19,526 nucleotides of DNA from Candidatus Omnitrophota bacterium (GCA_023485205.1 JAMCZX010000041.1:1-19526), one strand, 5' to 3'; counted from the stretch's first letter, positions 1-6,058 are shown. Notes: generated by a model from the letters alone, not told the origin. Program-made: numbers and translations.

Positions 1-185
1 AGTGCAGGAAAATCAAAACCTGAATTTCTGATTGCTGGTTTTATTCTGTCTTTACTTTCTTTTACTGCCTGGTCAGGTAACCCAACAATGGAAATTCCTG
101 GTAATCCACGGCTTATATCTATTTCCACTTCTACAGGAAATGCTTCAATTCCTAAGTGGGTAAGGGATTTTGTTTTTGAAAGCAT
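1..185 (-). CDS. comM: ComM/YifB-type Mg-chelatase-like AAA+ ATPase, N-terminal fragment
   Basis: This is the 5' end of a gene that runs off the left edge; only about 61 codons are present. The protein starts MLSKTKSLTHLGIEAF and continues with a VEVEIDISRGLPGISIVGLP stretch followed by DQAVKESKDRIKPAI and NSGFDFPA. This is the typical N-terminal (S5-fold, Lon-like) domain of ComM/YifB proteins, known in some bacteria as hexameric helicases that promote branch migration in natural transformation. The ATPase and C-terminal Mg-chelatase parts lie outside the window. The ATG at 185 lies 9 bp after the yraN stop, so the two are probably co-transcribed; yraN-comM adjacency is common. No strong Shine-Dalgarno is visible, which fits translational coupling. 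Family call is firm; competence function is inferred. Confidence 0.88.
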   Translation of the reverse strand, partial: MLSKTKSLTHLGIEAFPVEVEIDISRGLPGISIVGLPDQAVKESKDRIKPAIRNSGFDFPA

Positions 186-194
186 AATAATGTT

Positions 195-545
195 TTATTC
201 AATAGGAATAATTTTAAAAATACAATTATTATTATTTTTGATAATAGATAAAACTTCATATCTAATGGGTGTGGATGTGGAAATTTTATTTTTTTCAAGG
301 TATATAATTGAAGTTTTTTCAATTTTGCTTATTTTTTTCCTGTTAACTGCTTCCTGAGGTAAACCAAAAATATCTGATGAACGGGTTTTGACTTCTATAA
401 AAGCAATTTCATTTTTGTCTCTGGCAATAATATCTATTTCCCCGCATTTTGTTCTATAATTTCTTTCAAGTATTGTATATCCTAAGTTTTTTAAAAAAGA
501 AAGAGCTAAAATCTCACCTGTTTTCCCTAATTTTTTTTTATCCAC
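195..545 (-). CDS. yraN: YraN/UPF0102 family endonuclease-like protein
   Basis: A 116-aa protein of the UPF0102 (YraN) family, close to the usual 110-130 aa. It opens with the family's LGKTGEILALSFLKNLGY segment, where helices precede a PD-(D/E)XK-type nuclease fold. The putative catalytic residues are all present: E36 and D38 in CGEIDIIARD and E51/K53 in FIEVKTR. The biochemical role of this family is poorly established; a structure-specific nuclease has been proposed from the fold. It lies 17 bp after rplS and 9 bp before comM, so it belongs to the rplS transcription unit. In many bacteria rnhB sits between rplS and yraN; here it is absent. Confidence 0.93.
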   Translation of the reverse strand: MDKKKLGKTGEILALSFLKNLGYTILERNYRTKCGEIDIIARDKNEIAFIEVKTRSSDIFGLPQEAVNRKKISKIEKTSIIYLEKNKISTSTPIRYEVLSIIKNNNNCIFKIIPIE

Positions 546-562
546 TTATTTTTTTATATTAT

Positions 563-892
563 TTATTGTTTGTTTCTTATATAATATAATTTCGCTCTTG
601 GGGATATTTTATTGTTTTTTCTTGTTTTTAAAATCTTTATTTTGTTAATGAACATACTATTGACAGGAAATATTCTTTCAACACCTTCTCCATAAGAAAT
701 TTTTCTAACTGTAAAAGTTTCCCTGTTTTTTATTCCTTTTTTTGCTATACATATACCTGAAAAAATTTGTTCTCTTTCTTTTTCCCCTTCTTTTATTTTT
801 ATAGAAATTTCTATTTCGTCTCCGGGATAAAAAACAGGTATATCTTTTTTGGGTATAATTTCATTTTCTAATGCTATAACTTTGGGATGCAT
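563..892 (-). CDS. rplS: 50S ribosomal protein L19
   Basis: A 109-aa L19 located at the 30S-50S interface of the ribosome. Diagnostic segments are FYPGDEIEISIKIKEG (about 21-36), the REQIFSGICIAKKG strand, and ETFTVRKISYGEGVERIFPV (about 58-76), ending in RAKLYYIR. The length is normal to slightly short, with no C-terminal extension. The start at 892 is supported by a GGAGGG Shine-Dalgarno about 4-9 nt upstream. It is separated from trmD by 78 bp that contain a good sigma70-type promoter (937-965), so L19 can be expressed independently of S16 and TrmD. It is followed closely by yraN and comM. Confidence 0.97.
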   Translation of the reverse strand: MHPKVIALENEIIPKKDIPVFYPGDEIEISIKIKEGEKEREQIFSGICIAKKGIKNRETFTVRKISYGEGVERIFPVNSMFINKIKILKTRKNNKISPRAKLYYIRNKQ

Positions 893-936
893 ATTCCCTC
901 CATATAAAAAAATTTGTAATAGTTTTAATGTAAAGA

Positions 937-965
937 ATTATATATGGAATTAATCAATTCGTCAA
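937..965 (-). promoter_or_regulatory. sigma70-type promoter for rplS-yraN-comM
   Basis: On the minus strand the trmD-rplS gap holds TTGACG (960-965), a 17-bp spacer and a perfect TATAAT (937-942), about 45 bp before the rplS ATG. In AT-rich DNA chance -10 boxes are frequent, but the 5/6 match at -35 with ideal spacing makes this one credible. It would uncouple L19 from the upstream S16-TrmD transcript. Confidence 0.6.
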
Positions 966-970
966 AATTT

Positions 971-1675
971 TTAACTTTCCTTTATAGGTTTTTCTGCATT
1001 TTTTGAATATAATCTATAAAGGTCAGGCCTTTTTATTTTTGTTATTTCTATAGATTTTTTTATTTTCCACTGCTCAATTTTTTTATGATCCCCTGAAAGT
1101 AAAATTTTAGGGACTCTCATATTTTTATACACTTGCGGCCTTGTCCAGCATGGCCAATCAAGAAGATAATTAGTAAAAGATTCATGTTTTAAGCTTTCTT
1201 CCTGAAGAACTCCAGGTAAAAGTCTGGTTATAGTGTCTACTATTACCATAGCAGGAAGTTCACCACCAGTTAAAATATAATCTCCAATTGAAATTTCTTC
1301 ATCAACTATTGTTTTTACTCTTTCATCTATCCCTTCATAGTGTCCACATATTATTATAATGTTTTTTTTCTTTGTGAGTTTTTCTGCAGTTTTTTGATTA
1401 AATAATTTACCTTGAGGACTTGTTAAAATAATCCAGCCTTCAGGATTTTTTTGTTTTATTTTTTTTATACCTTTAAAGATAGGAGAACATTTAAAAACCA
1501 TTCCTTTGCCGCCACCGTATGGTTGGTCATCTGTTTTTTTATGTTTTCCTGTAGCAAAATCCCTTAAATTCCATATTTTTAAACATAATATATTTTTTTC
1601 CTGTGCTCTTTTTATAATACTAGAATATAAAGGTGTAAAGATTTCAGGGAAAATACTTAATATATCTATTCTCAT
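971..1675 (-). CDS. trmD: tRNA (guanine37-N1)-methyltransferase TrmD
   Basis: TrmD uses S-adenosylmethionine to methylate G37 of tRNAs that have a G at position 36, preventing +1 frameshifting. The 234-aa protein has every landmark of the SPOUT trefoil-knot enzyme: the PYGGGKGMVFK loop (about 52-62), ICGHYEGIDERV (109-120), the knot segment EISIGDYILTGGELPAM (about 127-143), and LLDWPCWTRP (171-180), whose D173 corresponds to the catalytic aspartate, followed by VPKILLSGDH. His in CGHYEG replaces the more common Arg, a known variation. Its ATG overlaps the rpsP stop codon by one base (TAATG), implying translational coupling. The rimM gene normally found between rpsP and trmD is missing. Confidence 0.97.
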   Translation of the reverse strand: MRIDILSIFPEIFTPLYSSIIKRAQEKNILCLKIWNLRDFATGKHKKTDDQPYGGGKGMVFKCSPIFKGIKKIKQKNPEGWIILTSPQGKLFNQKTAEKLTKKKNIIIICGHYEGIDERVKTIVDEEISIGDYILTGGELPAMVIVDTITRLLPGVLQEESLKHESFTNYLLDWPCWTRPQVYKNMRVPKILLSGDHKKIEQWKIKKSIEITKIKRPDLYRLYSKNAEKPIKES

Positions 1676-1920
1676 TATGAGATAAGATTATTTTTTCTAA
1701 TAAAACTTTTAACAGTTTCAGAGGGTTGTGCTCCTGTTTTTAACCAATAATGAAGTCTTTCAGGCTTTATTTGAAATTCAGCAGGTTCTTTTAGAGGGTC
1801 ATAATGTCCTAAAATTTCTATTACATCCCCTCTGCCATCTTTTTCATCACTCACAACGATAATTCTATAAAAGGGTCTGTTCTTTTTACCTTTTCTTACA
1901 AGCCTTATTTTTGCTGCCAT
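1675..1920 (-). CDS. rpsP: 30S ribosomal protein S16
   Basis: An 81-aa S16, typical length. It begins MAAKIRLVRKGKKNRPFYRI, then IIVVSDEKDGRGDVIEILGHYDP and LHYWLKTGAQPSETVKSFIRK, all matching the S16 family, which binds 16S rRNA and supports 30S assembly. The start is set by an AAGGAG-type Shine-Dalgarno a few bases upstream. The gene follows the glycine-zipper lipoprotein gene by 30 bp with no obvious promoter of its own in that gap, so it is probably read from the promoter at 2463-2491. The stop overlaps the trmD start. Confidence 0.97.
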   Translation of the reverse strand: MAAKIRLVRKGKKNRPFYRIIVVSDEKDGRGDVIEILGHYDPLKEPAEFQIKPERLHYWLKTGAQPSETVKSFIRKNNLIS

Positions 1921-1950
1921 ATATCTCCTTATTTATATGAAATATTTTTT

Positions 1951-2427
1951 TTACTCTAAAGGTTGAATTCGTGCAACTCCATTAGGAGAGGTAATAACCA
2001 TTACTCTTTCCCCTGGTTCAAATGTTACATTTTGTTCTATTCCCTGAACTACTGCGATACTTGGACCATTATCTAATTTTACCACAATTTGGAGACCGGG
2101 TTTTTGTGTTACGCCTTTTTGTATAGCATTTCCTGCTACTGCCCCGCCGATTGCTCCTGCAACAGTTGCAAGAGTTTTTCCACTTCCCCCGCCAATGGTA
2201 TTACCAATCGCTGCACCTGCGACTCCGCCTGCAATTGCTCCTAAAGGAGATGAAGAACCTTTAATTTTTACATAAGCTATAGATACAATTGTTCCATATT
2301 GAACACTTTGAGATTGCATTACCTGTCCCTGTGAATAACTTCCTGGACTAAAATTTGATGTACAGCCAACAGTCAATAAAGCCAATGCACTTATAATCCC
2401 TATATTGATTAAAATATTTTTTTTCAT
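1951..2427 (-). CDS. glycine-zipper outer-membrane lipoprotein (SlyB/17-kDa antigen-like)
   Basis: A 158-aa predicted lipoprotein. Residues 1-21 are a signal peptide (MKKN, then a hydrophobic run) ending in a lipobox LTVGC with Cys22 as the lipidation site. The centre (about 61-103) is a glycine-zipper region, PLGAIAGGVAGAAIGNTIGG and the similar GAIGGAVAGNAI, expected to pack as membrane-associated helices. The C-terminus is a small beta domain (VKLDNGPSIAVVQG, FEPGERVMVI). This layout matches the SlyB/PcP/Rickettsia 17-kDa antigen group, thought to stabilise the outer membrane. It has a strong promoter and an AAGGAGG Shine-Dalgarno and is the first gene of a unit that continues into rpsP-trmD, an unusual partner for ribosomal genes. 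Family confidence is good; exact role is unknown. Confidence 0.82.
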   Translation of the reverse strand: MKKNILINIGIISALALLTVGCTSNFSPGSYSQGQVMQSQSVQYGTIVSIAYVKIKGSSSPLGAIAGGVAGAAIGNTIGGGSGKTLATVAGAIGGAVAGNAIQKGVTQKPGLQIVVKLDNGPSIAVVQGIEQNVTFEPGERVMVITSPNGVARIQPLE

Positions 2428-2435
2428 AATCTATA

Positions 2436-2442
2436 CCTCCTT
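2436..2442 (-). promoter_or_regulatory. strong Shine-Dalgarno of the glycine-zipper lipoprotein gene
   Basis: AAGGAGG on the minus strand, 8 nt before the ATG at 2427. It is a near-complete anti-16S match and one of the best in the window. It fixes the start and suggests high expression, as expected for an abundant envelope lipoprotein. Confidence 0.75.
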
Positions 2443-2462
2443 TTTATTCTGATTTCTTTTTT

Positions 2463-2491
2463 ATTATACCTCTTTAATAAAATTTTTGCAA
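2463..2491 (-). promoter_or_regulatory. sigma70-type promoter for the lipoprotein-rpsP-trmD unit
   Basis: Minus-strand TTGCAA (2486-2491), a 17-bp spacer and a perfect TATAAT (2463-2468), about 36 bp before the lipoprotein ATG. It sits in the 95-bp gap after the isomerase-like gene, so it separates that operon from the ribosomal protein cluster. Confidence 0.65.
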
Positions 2492-2522
2492 TAATTTATC
2501 TTTTTTATTGGTTTAAGATTAT

Positions 2523-3932
2523 TTATACATGAAGAAAAATATCCCAATTAAGATAATGCTGTAATGCTTCATATATGGCATCTGCTGTTTCTGAAAGATT
2601 GATTGCAACATGATGTTCAAAACCATTAGAACATATAAAATGTAACAGATCCTGAAGATTTTCAATTTCAACTACACCTATTCCGCCAAATGTATTTAAT
2701 TTATCTTCTGTAATCTTACCTTTGCCTACATATCCAGTGATTTTTCCTGATGTATCATCTGTTGAAACTCTAAGAAAGGAAAATGGTCCTTTTTTAATCT
2801 TTCCTTCAACTGCCCCCAAAGATTTTTCTTTTCCTATTGTACCTGAAAGAATTGCCTGATATTCCATAGAAGGATTTTCCAAAATATCCAAAGGGAAATT
2901 GCTGCAATGAAAAATTACTGCCTTGTTTTTTTCATCTCCAAAATTATTATTCCAGTCTACTATAGCGCTGGGTTTTAAAGAGGCTTTTTGCAGCACATAC
3001 ATACCAATAAGTCCTGTAACATCAACTTCACATGCTGCAGGTATAAGTTTATGACTGAAATAACTCATGACTGAACATGGGACGATTCCAAGTTTTTCTT
3101 CTATTGCTAACCAGCATTGAAAAGAAAAGCCTTGAAGACCGTTTTCTTTTAACCAGTTTTCAATAACAATATAGAGCTTTGTCATTTTTATAAGGCCCTC
3201 AGTAATATTGAGAGGTTTTTTGTTAAGATAAGAAGATATTTCCTCTATTTTATTTTTTACTGAGGTATCATTATCAGGTATTTTATCCATTTTTAAAAAT
3301 ATTTCAGAGAGGTCTATTACATTTATTGAAATTCCATATCTTTCAAGTATTTTTTCACTATATCTAACTGTTTTAAATGCATCTGGTCTTGTTCCTATTG
3401 CTCCTAATTTTAAATTTTTTAAGCTTTGTTTAATCCTACAAATAGAAAAAAACTTATCAAGATCATGTTGAAAAATCTGACTTTCAGGGTCTTCTGTATG
3501 AAAAGTTGTAAGAGAAAACTTTATTCCATACTGATTTAAATTATTACATGCGGATATTTTTCCACAAAAGCTGTCTCTTCTATTTGCAAGATCCATTTTT
3601 TTTATATCATCAGGCCAGGCATGAATAAGGACAGGGACATTTAATTCCGAATATTTTAATGTATCAGCAATACCTCTTTCATCTCCAAAATTTGGTAGAG
3701 TGACAATAATACCTGATATCTTATCCTTATTTTTTTTAAAAAGTTCAGCACATTTTTGCGCATCCTGCCATGTTTCAACACTGCCAAATTTTGAATCTTT
3801 TTCTGAAAGAGTAAAAACCTCACATCCTTTTTTTTCAAGAATTTTTATAAATGTTTCTCTTCCTGATTTACATAAGTGGTCAGGGAAAAATCCTCTGTTT
3901 CCCACTATAAGACCAATTCCGAGTTTTTCCAT
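2523..3932 (-). CDS. L-fucose/L-arabinose isomerase-fold sugar isomerase-like protein
   Basis: A 469-aa protein of the FucI/AraA superfamily, whose known members interconvert aldoses and ketoses using a divalent metal. Seen here: an N-terminal Rossmann-like half (GIGLIVGNRGFFPDHL; SGIIVTLPNFGDERGIAD), the central FCGKISACNNLNQYGI segment (122-137), and LGAIGTRPDAFKT. The C-terminal half has FQCWLAIEEKLGIVPC, then AACEVDVTGLIGMYVLQ (299-315, E302/D304 candidate metal ligands) and NGFEHHVAI (436-444, His candidate). The substrate cannot be assigned; fucose, arabinose, another deoxy sugar or a sulfosugar are all possible for this superfamily. An AGGAG Shine-Dalgarno supports the start. It follows acpS by 18 bp and seems to be last in the BamE-like/dcd/acpS unit, an association not explained by pathway. 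Confidence 0.82.
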   Translation of the reverse strand: MEKLGIGLIVGNRGFFPDHLCKSGRETFIKILEKKGCEVFTLSEKDSKFGSVETWQDAQKCAELFKKNKDKISGIIVTLPNFGDERGIADTLKYSELNVPVLIHAWPDDIKKMDLANRRDSFCGKISACNNLNQYGIKFSLTTFHTEDPESQIFQHDLDKFFSICRIKQSLKNLKLGAIGTRPDAFKTVRYSEKILERYGISINVIDLSEIFLKMDKIPDNDTSVKNKIEEISSYLNKKPLNITEGLIKMTKLYIVIENWLKENGLQGFSFQCWLAIEEKLGIVPCSVMSYFSHKLIPAACEVDVTGLIGMYVLQKASLKPSAIVDWNNNFGDEKNKAVIFHCSNFPLDILENPSMEYQAILSGTIGKEKSLGAVEGKIKKGPFSFLRVSTDDTSGKITGYVGKGKITEDKLNTFGGIGVVEIENLQDLLHFICSNGFEHHVAINLSETADAIYEALQHYLNWDIFLHV

Positions 3933-3950
3933 TTTTTCTCCTGTTTTTTA

Positions 3951-4295
3951 TTATAATATGGCTGTTGTTATTATATGTTTGTTAGTCTTAATAAATTTTA
4001 AATGTATGTTTTTGATTTTTTTATTAAATAAAAAAAGTTCGGGATTATTATTATACCATAATATTTCAATGTTTTTTATATATGTTTTTTTCTGAATGTT
4101 TTCCGGAATTGCTTTCCATATGGATTCTTTAAACGAAAAATTTAAAGCATAATAAATATCTTTATTTTTCGGAAAGGTTTTAATCTCCTGCTGGGTGAAA
4201 ACTTTTTTTATAAACAATGCTTTTCTTTTTTTCTCTTTAAGTATCTTTTCTATTCTATTTATATCTAAAATATCAATTCCTGATTGCATGTCCAT
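3951..4295 (-). CDS. acpS: holo-ACP synthase (AcpS-type phosphopantetheinyl transferase)
   Basis: A 114-aa AcpS-family protein that would transfer 4'-phosphopantetheine from CoA to the serine of acyl carrier protein, activating fatty-acid synthesis. Seen: GIDILDINRIEKIL with D8 as the Mg ligand, KKVFTQQEI (about 30-38, family FT..E), and LNFSFKESIWKA (51-62) with E57, the second metal ligand of the F..KE...KA motif. The C-terminal half is divergent and ends in TNKHIITTAIL where SxSH-like sequence is common, so similarity rests on the N-terminal half. Length fits the family (about 115-130 aa). Start could be M1 or M3. It starts 3 bp after the dcd stop and precedes the isomerase-like gene. Alternative: a divergent AcpS paralogue. 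Confidence 0.78.
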   Translation of the reverse strand: MDMQSGIDILDINRIEKILKEKKRKALFIKKVFTQQEIKTFPKNKDIYYALNFSFKESIWKAIPENIQKKTYIKNIEILWYNNNPELFLFNKKIKNIHLKFIKTNKHIITTAIL

Positions 4296-4298
4296 ATA

Positions 4299-4838
4299 TT
4301 ATTTGCCAAGAACAATTCCTTTTGAATTCTGATACTTCCCTTTTTTATCCAGATAAGATTTTTCACAGATAGAATCAGATTTTAAAAATATAACCTGTCC
4401 GATACCCTCATTAGCATATATTTTATTTAAAACTGGTGAAACATTATATATAAGAATTGTCAGATGTCCCTGCCATTCAGGTTCCAGAGGCGTAATATAT
4501 ACGACAATTCCTGACCTTGCATAACTTGATTTTCCATAGCATATACCAAGAATATTTCTGGGTATAGAAAAAGATTCAATGCTTCTGCCAAGAATAAAAC
4601 TATTTGCCTGTATCTCACAGATTTTACCTTTAAAATCTACAAAAGAATTTGTTTGAATATTTTTGGGGTCTATAGGTGAACTCCCTTTAAAAATCTTGAA
4701 TTCTTCAGAAAGAGAAAAATCATACCCATAAGAAGAAACACCATAACTCATTACACCTTCCTGTATATTATTTTGAAAAAATGGAGTTATCATACCTTTT
4801 TTGGCATTTTCAATTATCCATTTATCTGGCATTACCAT
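4299..4838 (-). CDS. dcd: dCTP deaminase family protein with the catalytic Glu replaced by Leu
   Basis: A 179-aa trimeric dUTPase/Dcd-fold protein. dCTP deaminase makes dUTP for thymidylate synthesis. It matches the shorter Dcd type throughout: DKWI near the N-terminus, SYGVSSYGYDFSL, SFVDFKG, SIPRNILGICYGKSSYARSG (91-110), TPLEPEWQGH (116-125), IYANEGIGQVIFL and GKYQNSKG. The position seven residues after the conserved Trp (W122), occupied by the catalytic Glu (E138 in E. coli), is L129 here (codon CTT at 4452-4454). Deaminase activity is therefore doubtful. I start at the ATG at 4838, preceded by AGGA, giving a family-like N-terminus; the frame stays open upstream to 4886 but that extension would overlap the preceding gene. 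The start is 1 nt after that gene's stop, so coupled. Confidence 0.88.
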   Translation of the reverse strand: MVMPDKWIIENAKKGMITPFFQNNIQEGVMSYGVSSYGYDFSLSEEFKIFKGSSPIDPKNIQTNSFVDFKGKICEIQANSFILGRSIESFSIPRNILGICYGKSSYARSGIVVYITPLEPEWQGHLTILIYNVSPVLNKIYANEGIGQVIFLKSDSICEKSYLDKKGKYQNSKGIVLGK

Positions 4839-4839
4839 T

Positions 4840-5145
4840 TTATTCCTGAATATATGTAAGTTTATCGTGATAAAAATAAAGTACAATAATGTTATTATTT
4901 CTATTATAAGCCCATACTGTATAATATTTATTTTTTATTTGAATACCTTCAGTTTTTATAGGGTTTCCCCAGCTTTCCAGAACATTTTTCATATCCATTC
5001 CAATCTCTATTCTTTTTTCTTTTATTGCTGACGAAAATGTATGTTGATACATTGTTCCTGATGGAGTATTAACATATCCCTGTCCACATCCAACAAGAAA
5101 AATAGAAAAAGTCAAAGGTATCAAAATAAATATATATTTTTTCAT
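4840..5145 (-). CDS. small BamE/SmpA-like lipoprotein
   Basis: A 101-aa predicted lipoprotein: signal peptide MKKYIFILIPLTFSIF followed by a lipobox LVGC with Cys20. The mature part has IEIGMDMKNVLESWGNPIK (about 46-64), the pattern of BamE/OmlA/SmpA-like proteins, in which a G-x-s-x-x-x-V-x-x-x-x-G-x-P helix-turn is followed by beta strands. Here the strands would be YYTVWAYN and NIIVLYFYHDKLTYI. BamE itself is an accessory of the outer-membrane BAM complex, but many short paralogues have unknown roles. The gene has its own promoter and an AGGAGG Shine-Dalgarno and leads the dcd-acpS-isomerase unit. Fold-level assignment is moderate. Confidence 0.68.
   Translation of the reverse strand: MKKYIFILIPLTFSIFLVGCGQGYVNTPSGTMYQHTFSSAIKEKRIEIGMDMKNVLESWGNPIKTEGIQIKNKYYTVWAYNRNNNIIVLYFYHDKLTYIQE
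4844..4847 (-). promoter_or_regulatory. Shine-Dalgarno that decides the dcd start
   Basis: AGGA on the minus strand, 5 nt before the ATG at 4838 and embedded in the last codons of the BamE-like gene. It favours the ATG at 4838 over the longer reading frame beginning at 4886 and indicates stop-start coupling. Confidence 0.55.
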
Positions 5146-5163
5146 AATGACCTCCTGCTATTT

Positions 5164-5191
5164 ATTATACTATACTTTTTATAATTTTCAA
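5164..5191 (-). promoter_or_regulatory. sigma70-type promoter for the BamE-like/dcd/acpS/isomerase unit
   Basis: Minus-strand TTGAAA (5186-5191), a 16-bp spacer and TATAAT (5164-5169), placed immediately after the larB stop and about 19 bp before the lipoprotein ATG. The spacing to the start is short but workable. Read-through from larB is also possible because the gap is only 46 bp. Confidence 0.5.
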
Positions 5192-5932
5192 TTAAATATT
5201 TTTTATAATTAGCATGGAAAAAAAAGCAGCCCCAAATCCATTGTCTATATTAACTGAAACAATAGGGGAACAACTATTTAACATTGTAAAAAGAGGTGTA
5301 ATCCCGGCAAAATTTGTTCCATAACCTATAGATGTAGGCACACCAATAACAGGTTTTCCTGTAATTCCTGCCACAACACTTGGAAGAGCCCCTTCCATTC
5401 CAGCAACAACAATAAGTAGTTTACATTTTTGAATAGTTTTTAGTTTGGGAATAATTCTGTGAATTCCACTAACCCCCACATCGTAGATTCGTTCAGCAGT
5501 AATTCCAAGAATTTCAAGTGTTATTGCTGCTTCTTCAGCCACTGGCATATCTGAGGTTCCTGCAGATATTACGGCTATTTTTTCTTTAAAAGGTCCCTTG
5601 ATTTTATATGAAATTATTTTTGCTTCTTTAAAATAGATAAGTTCTGGAAACTTTTTACAAATTTTTTCTGCCATATTTTCTTCAATTTTTGTAAGCATAA
5701 ATTTTTTATAATGTTTTTTCATTTCTGTTATTATTTCAACAAGATGTTCCAGGGTTTTTCCTTTGCCAAAGATAACCTCAGGAAATCCCATTCTTAAATT
5801 TCTATGATGGTCAATATTGGCATATTTAAGTTGAGCAAAAGGAAGTATTTTTATCTCATTTAAAACTGCTTCCAGAGATTTTTTATTTTTTTTAAATTCT
5901 AAAAGGATTTCTTTAAGTTTTTCTGTATCCAT
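5192..5932 (-). CDS. larB: LarB, nickel-pincer cofactor biosynthesis carboxylase
   Basis: A 246-aa LarB. Known LarB carboxylates the pyridinium ring of nicotinic acid adenine dinucleotide and hydrolyses its phosphoanhydride, the first step to the nickel-pincer nucleotide of lactate racemase and related LarA-family enzymes. Seen: N-terminal YANIDHHRNLRMGFPEVIFG (about 37-56), then a PurE-like domain with IAVISAGTSDMPVAEEA (119-135), YDVGVSGIHRI (150-160), VVAGMEGALPSVVAG, and VIGVPTSIGYGTNFAG (195-210). LNSC at 218-221 carries the family cysteine (C221) reported to contact the substrate, followed by NIDNGFGAAF. No larA, larC or larE is in the window. An AAGGA Shine-Dalgarno supports the start. 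It is transcribed divergently from the glycosidase gene. Confidence 0.93.
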   Translation of the reverse strand: MDTEKLKEILLEFKKNKKSLEAVLNEIKILPFAQLKYANIDHHRNLRMGFPEVIFGKGKTLEHLVEIITEMKKHYKKFMLTKIEENMAEKICKKFPELIYFKEAKIISYKIKGPFKEKIAVISAGTSDMPVAEEAAITLEILGITAERIYDVGVSGIHRIIPKLKTIQKCKLLIVVAGMEGALPSVVAGITGKPVIGVPTSIGYGTNFAGITPLFTMLNSCSPIVSVNIDNGFGAAFFSMLIIKNI

Positions 5933-5963
5933 TTATATCCTTATGATAATATGATATATAATA

Positions 5964-5991
5964 ATAATATACCATATTATTTATTTGACAA
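5964..5991 (-). promoter_or_regulatory. predicted larB promoter, -35 overlapping the divergent promoter
   Basis: Minus-strand TTGTCA (5986-5991), a 16-bp spacer and TATTAT (5964-5969), about 31 bp before the larB ATG. The -35 box lies in the near-palindrome TTTGACAAA, which also supplies the -35 of the glycosidase promoter on the other strand. Confidence 0.5.
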
Positions 5992-6013
5992 AAAAATTAA
6001 AGCATAATTTAAT
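5985..6013 (+). promoter_or_regulatory. sigma70-type promoter of the GH106-like glycosidase gene
   Basis: Plus-strand consensus TTGACA (5985-5990), a 17-bp spacer and TTTAAT (6008-6013, 5/6 match), about 45 bp before the ATG at 6059. It is among the best matches to the housekeeping consensus in the window. Confidence 0.65.
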
Positions 6014-6045
6014 AAATAAATATTATTAACATATACAATTAATGT

Positions 6046-6050
6046 AGGAG
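6046..6050 (+). promoter_or_regulatory. Shine-Dalgarno of the glycosidase gene
   Basis: AGGAG at 8 nt before the ATG at 6059. The same GGAGATGAAAAAATG arrangement precedes the ThuA-like gene, where it likewise picks the ATG. Confidence 0.65.
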
Positions 6051-6058
6051 ATGAAAAA

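Noticed and set aside
88..357. 89-aa plus-strand open frame
   Set aside because: It lies antisense to the clearly recognisable comM start and yraN and has no family features or Shine-Dalgarno.
941..965. Possible hairpin terminator after trmD (GAATT/AATTC)
   Set aside because: The stem is only five A/T-rich pairs with no T-tract, and the same bases form a good promoter.
3700..4095. 131-aa plus-strand open frame
   Set aside because: It is opposite the isomerase-like gene and acpS, whose motifs are clear; no recognisable domain.
4839..4886. N-terminal extension of the Dcd-like protein (start at 4886)
   Set aside because: The extra 16 residues are hydrophobic, absent from the family and overlap the upstream gene; the ATG at 4838 has an AGGA Shine-Dalgarno.
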